Of a stretch of DNA of 14,450 nucleotides, positions 14,281-14,450 are shown piece by piece. Origin of the DNA: AC-50 sp035640455. GTDB taxonomy: Bacteria; Actinomycetota; Thermoleophilia; Gaiellales; Gaiellaceae. A program made the translations under genes and the position numbers. The notes beneath the pieces are model-generated. The model ran no database searches and was not told the origin of the DNA. It was given only the letters and a program-made list of their open reading frames with translations. Position 1 is the first letter of the stretch, and the number at the start of each line of letters is the position of its first letter. The DNA lies in assembly GCA_035640455.1 (NCBI GenBank), contig DASQWB010000078.1, positions 1 through 14,450 on the forward strand. Reading direction: 5' to 3'.

Positions 14281-14450
14281 GTGTAAGACCCAAGCACATT
14301 GGTTCTGCTCGCGGGCGTTCCGGCCGAGGGCTGAGTGTTGGCGTCGATGGTTGTAGTGCCAGAGCCAGCCGTCAAGGGCTGCGGTTCGCTCTGCGCTTGA
14401 GGCGTAGACGGCGCCGTGGGCCCAGCCGGAGACGAGGGTGCGGATGAAGC
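14277..14450 (-). pseudogene. IS481-family transposase, C-terminal remnant running off the window
   Basis: On the minus strand the right edge translates as FIRTLVSGWAHGAVYASS, AERTAALDGWLWHYNHRR, QHSALG. This is the end of the rve (DDE integrase) domain of IS481-family transposases, in which AERxxALxxWLxHYNxxRxHSALG is characteristic. After SALG (near 14320-14330) the expected ending SRTNVLGSYT appears in a different frame and stops at TAG 14279-14277, consistent with one inserted base. The catalytic residues would lie off-window to the right. A TGTAAGACCC-like sequence at 14282-14291 may be the terminal inverted repeat; the other end is needed to confirm it. The coding strand opposes the DUF1272 gene. 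Confidence 0.8.

Noticed and set aside
1..14450. CRISPR arrays, tRNA and rRNA genes
   Set aside because: No regularly spaced direct repeats, cloverleaf with a recognisable T-arm, or rRNA-like segments were noticed on reading; a covariance-model scan was not possible.

Overview
The window is a GC-rich, gene-dense chromosomal segment, most likely from a high-GC actinobacterium. The evidence is GTG and TTG starts, many 1-20 nt gene overlaps, and a Ku/LigD end-joining pair. The separate AccD and AccA carboxyltransferase subunits, rather than a fused acyl-CoA carboxylase beta chain, suggest a deep lineage such as class Thermoleophilia. That placement is inference, since no rRNA or marker gene is present.

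Region 1 (1-5524, plus strand) is a tightly packed lipid-synthesis run. It holds the tail of an SDR reductase, probably fabG, then fabF, a HAD hydrolase, a tandem-GNAT acetyltransferase, a zinc-ribbon/ureohydrolase-like protein, accD and accA. AccD and AccA together form the carboxyltransferase that makes malonyl-CoA, and FabG and FabF work in the elongation cycle that uses it. The three genes in the middle are not known fatty-acid enzymes but are translationally coupled to each other.

Region 2 (5525-6547) is less GC-rich and looks acquired. It has a leader with DnaA-box-like and palindromic motifs, an intact 111-residue antitoxin-like gene, and a MazF/PemK-family toxin broken by two single-base deletions. 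A GC-rich hairpin follows.

Region 3 (6548-10456, plus) is a non-homologous end-joining operon, ku then ligD in PE-LIG-POL order. It is followed by a coupled, probably secreted protein whose frame is broken once.

Region 4 (10437-13632, minus) is a three-gene operon read right to left. It encodes an exported protein with a ladder of Cys-x(10-11)-Cys repeats, then a type II NADH dehydrogenase-like flavoprotein, then a GNAT acetyltransferase. The genes abut or overlap.

Region 5 (13658-14450) has a SLOG-fold TIGR00725-type protein coupled to a small DUF1272 Cys-rich protein. The right edge carries the C-terminal remnant of an IS481-family transposase on the minus strand.

The most notable items are the Cys-repeat exported protein, the zinc-ribbon/arginase-fold protein with a rewritten metal site, and the half-dead toxin-antitoxin locus.
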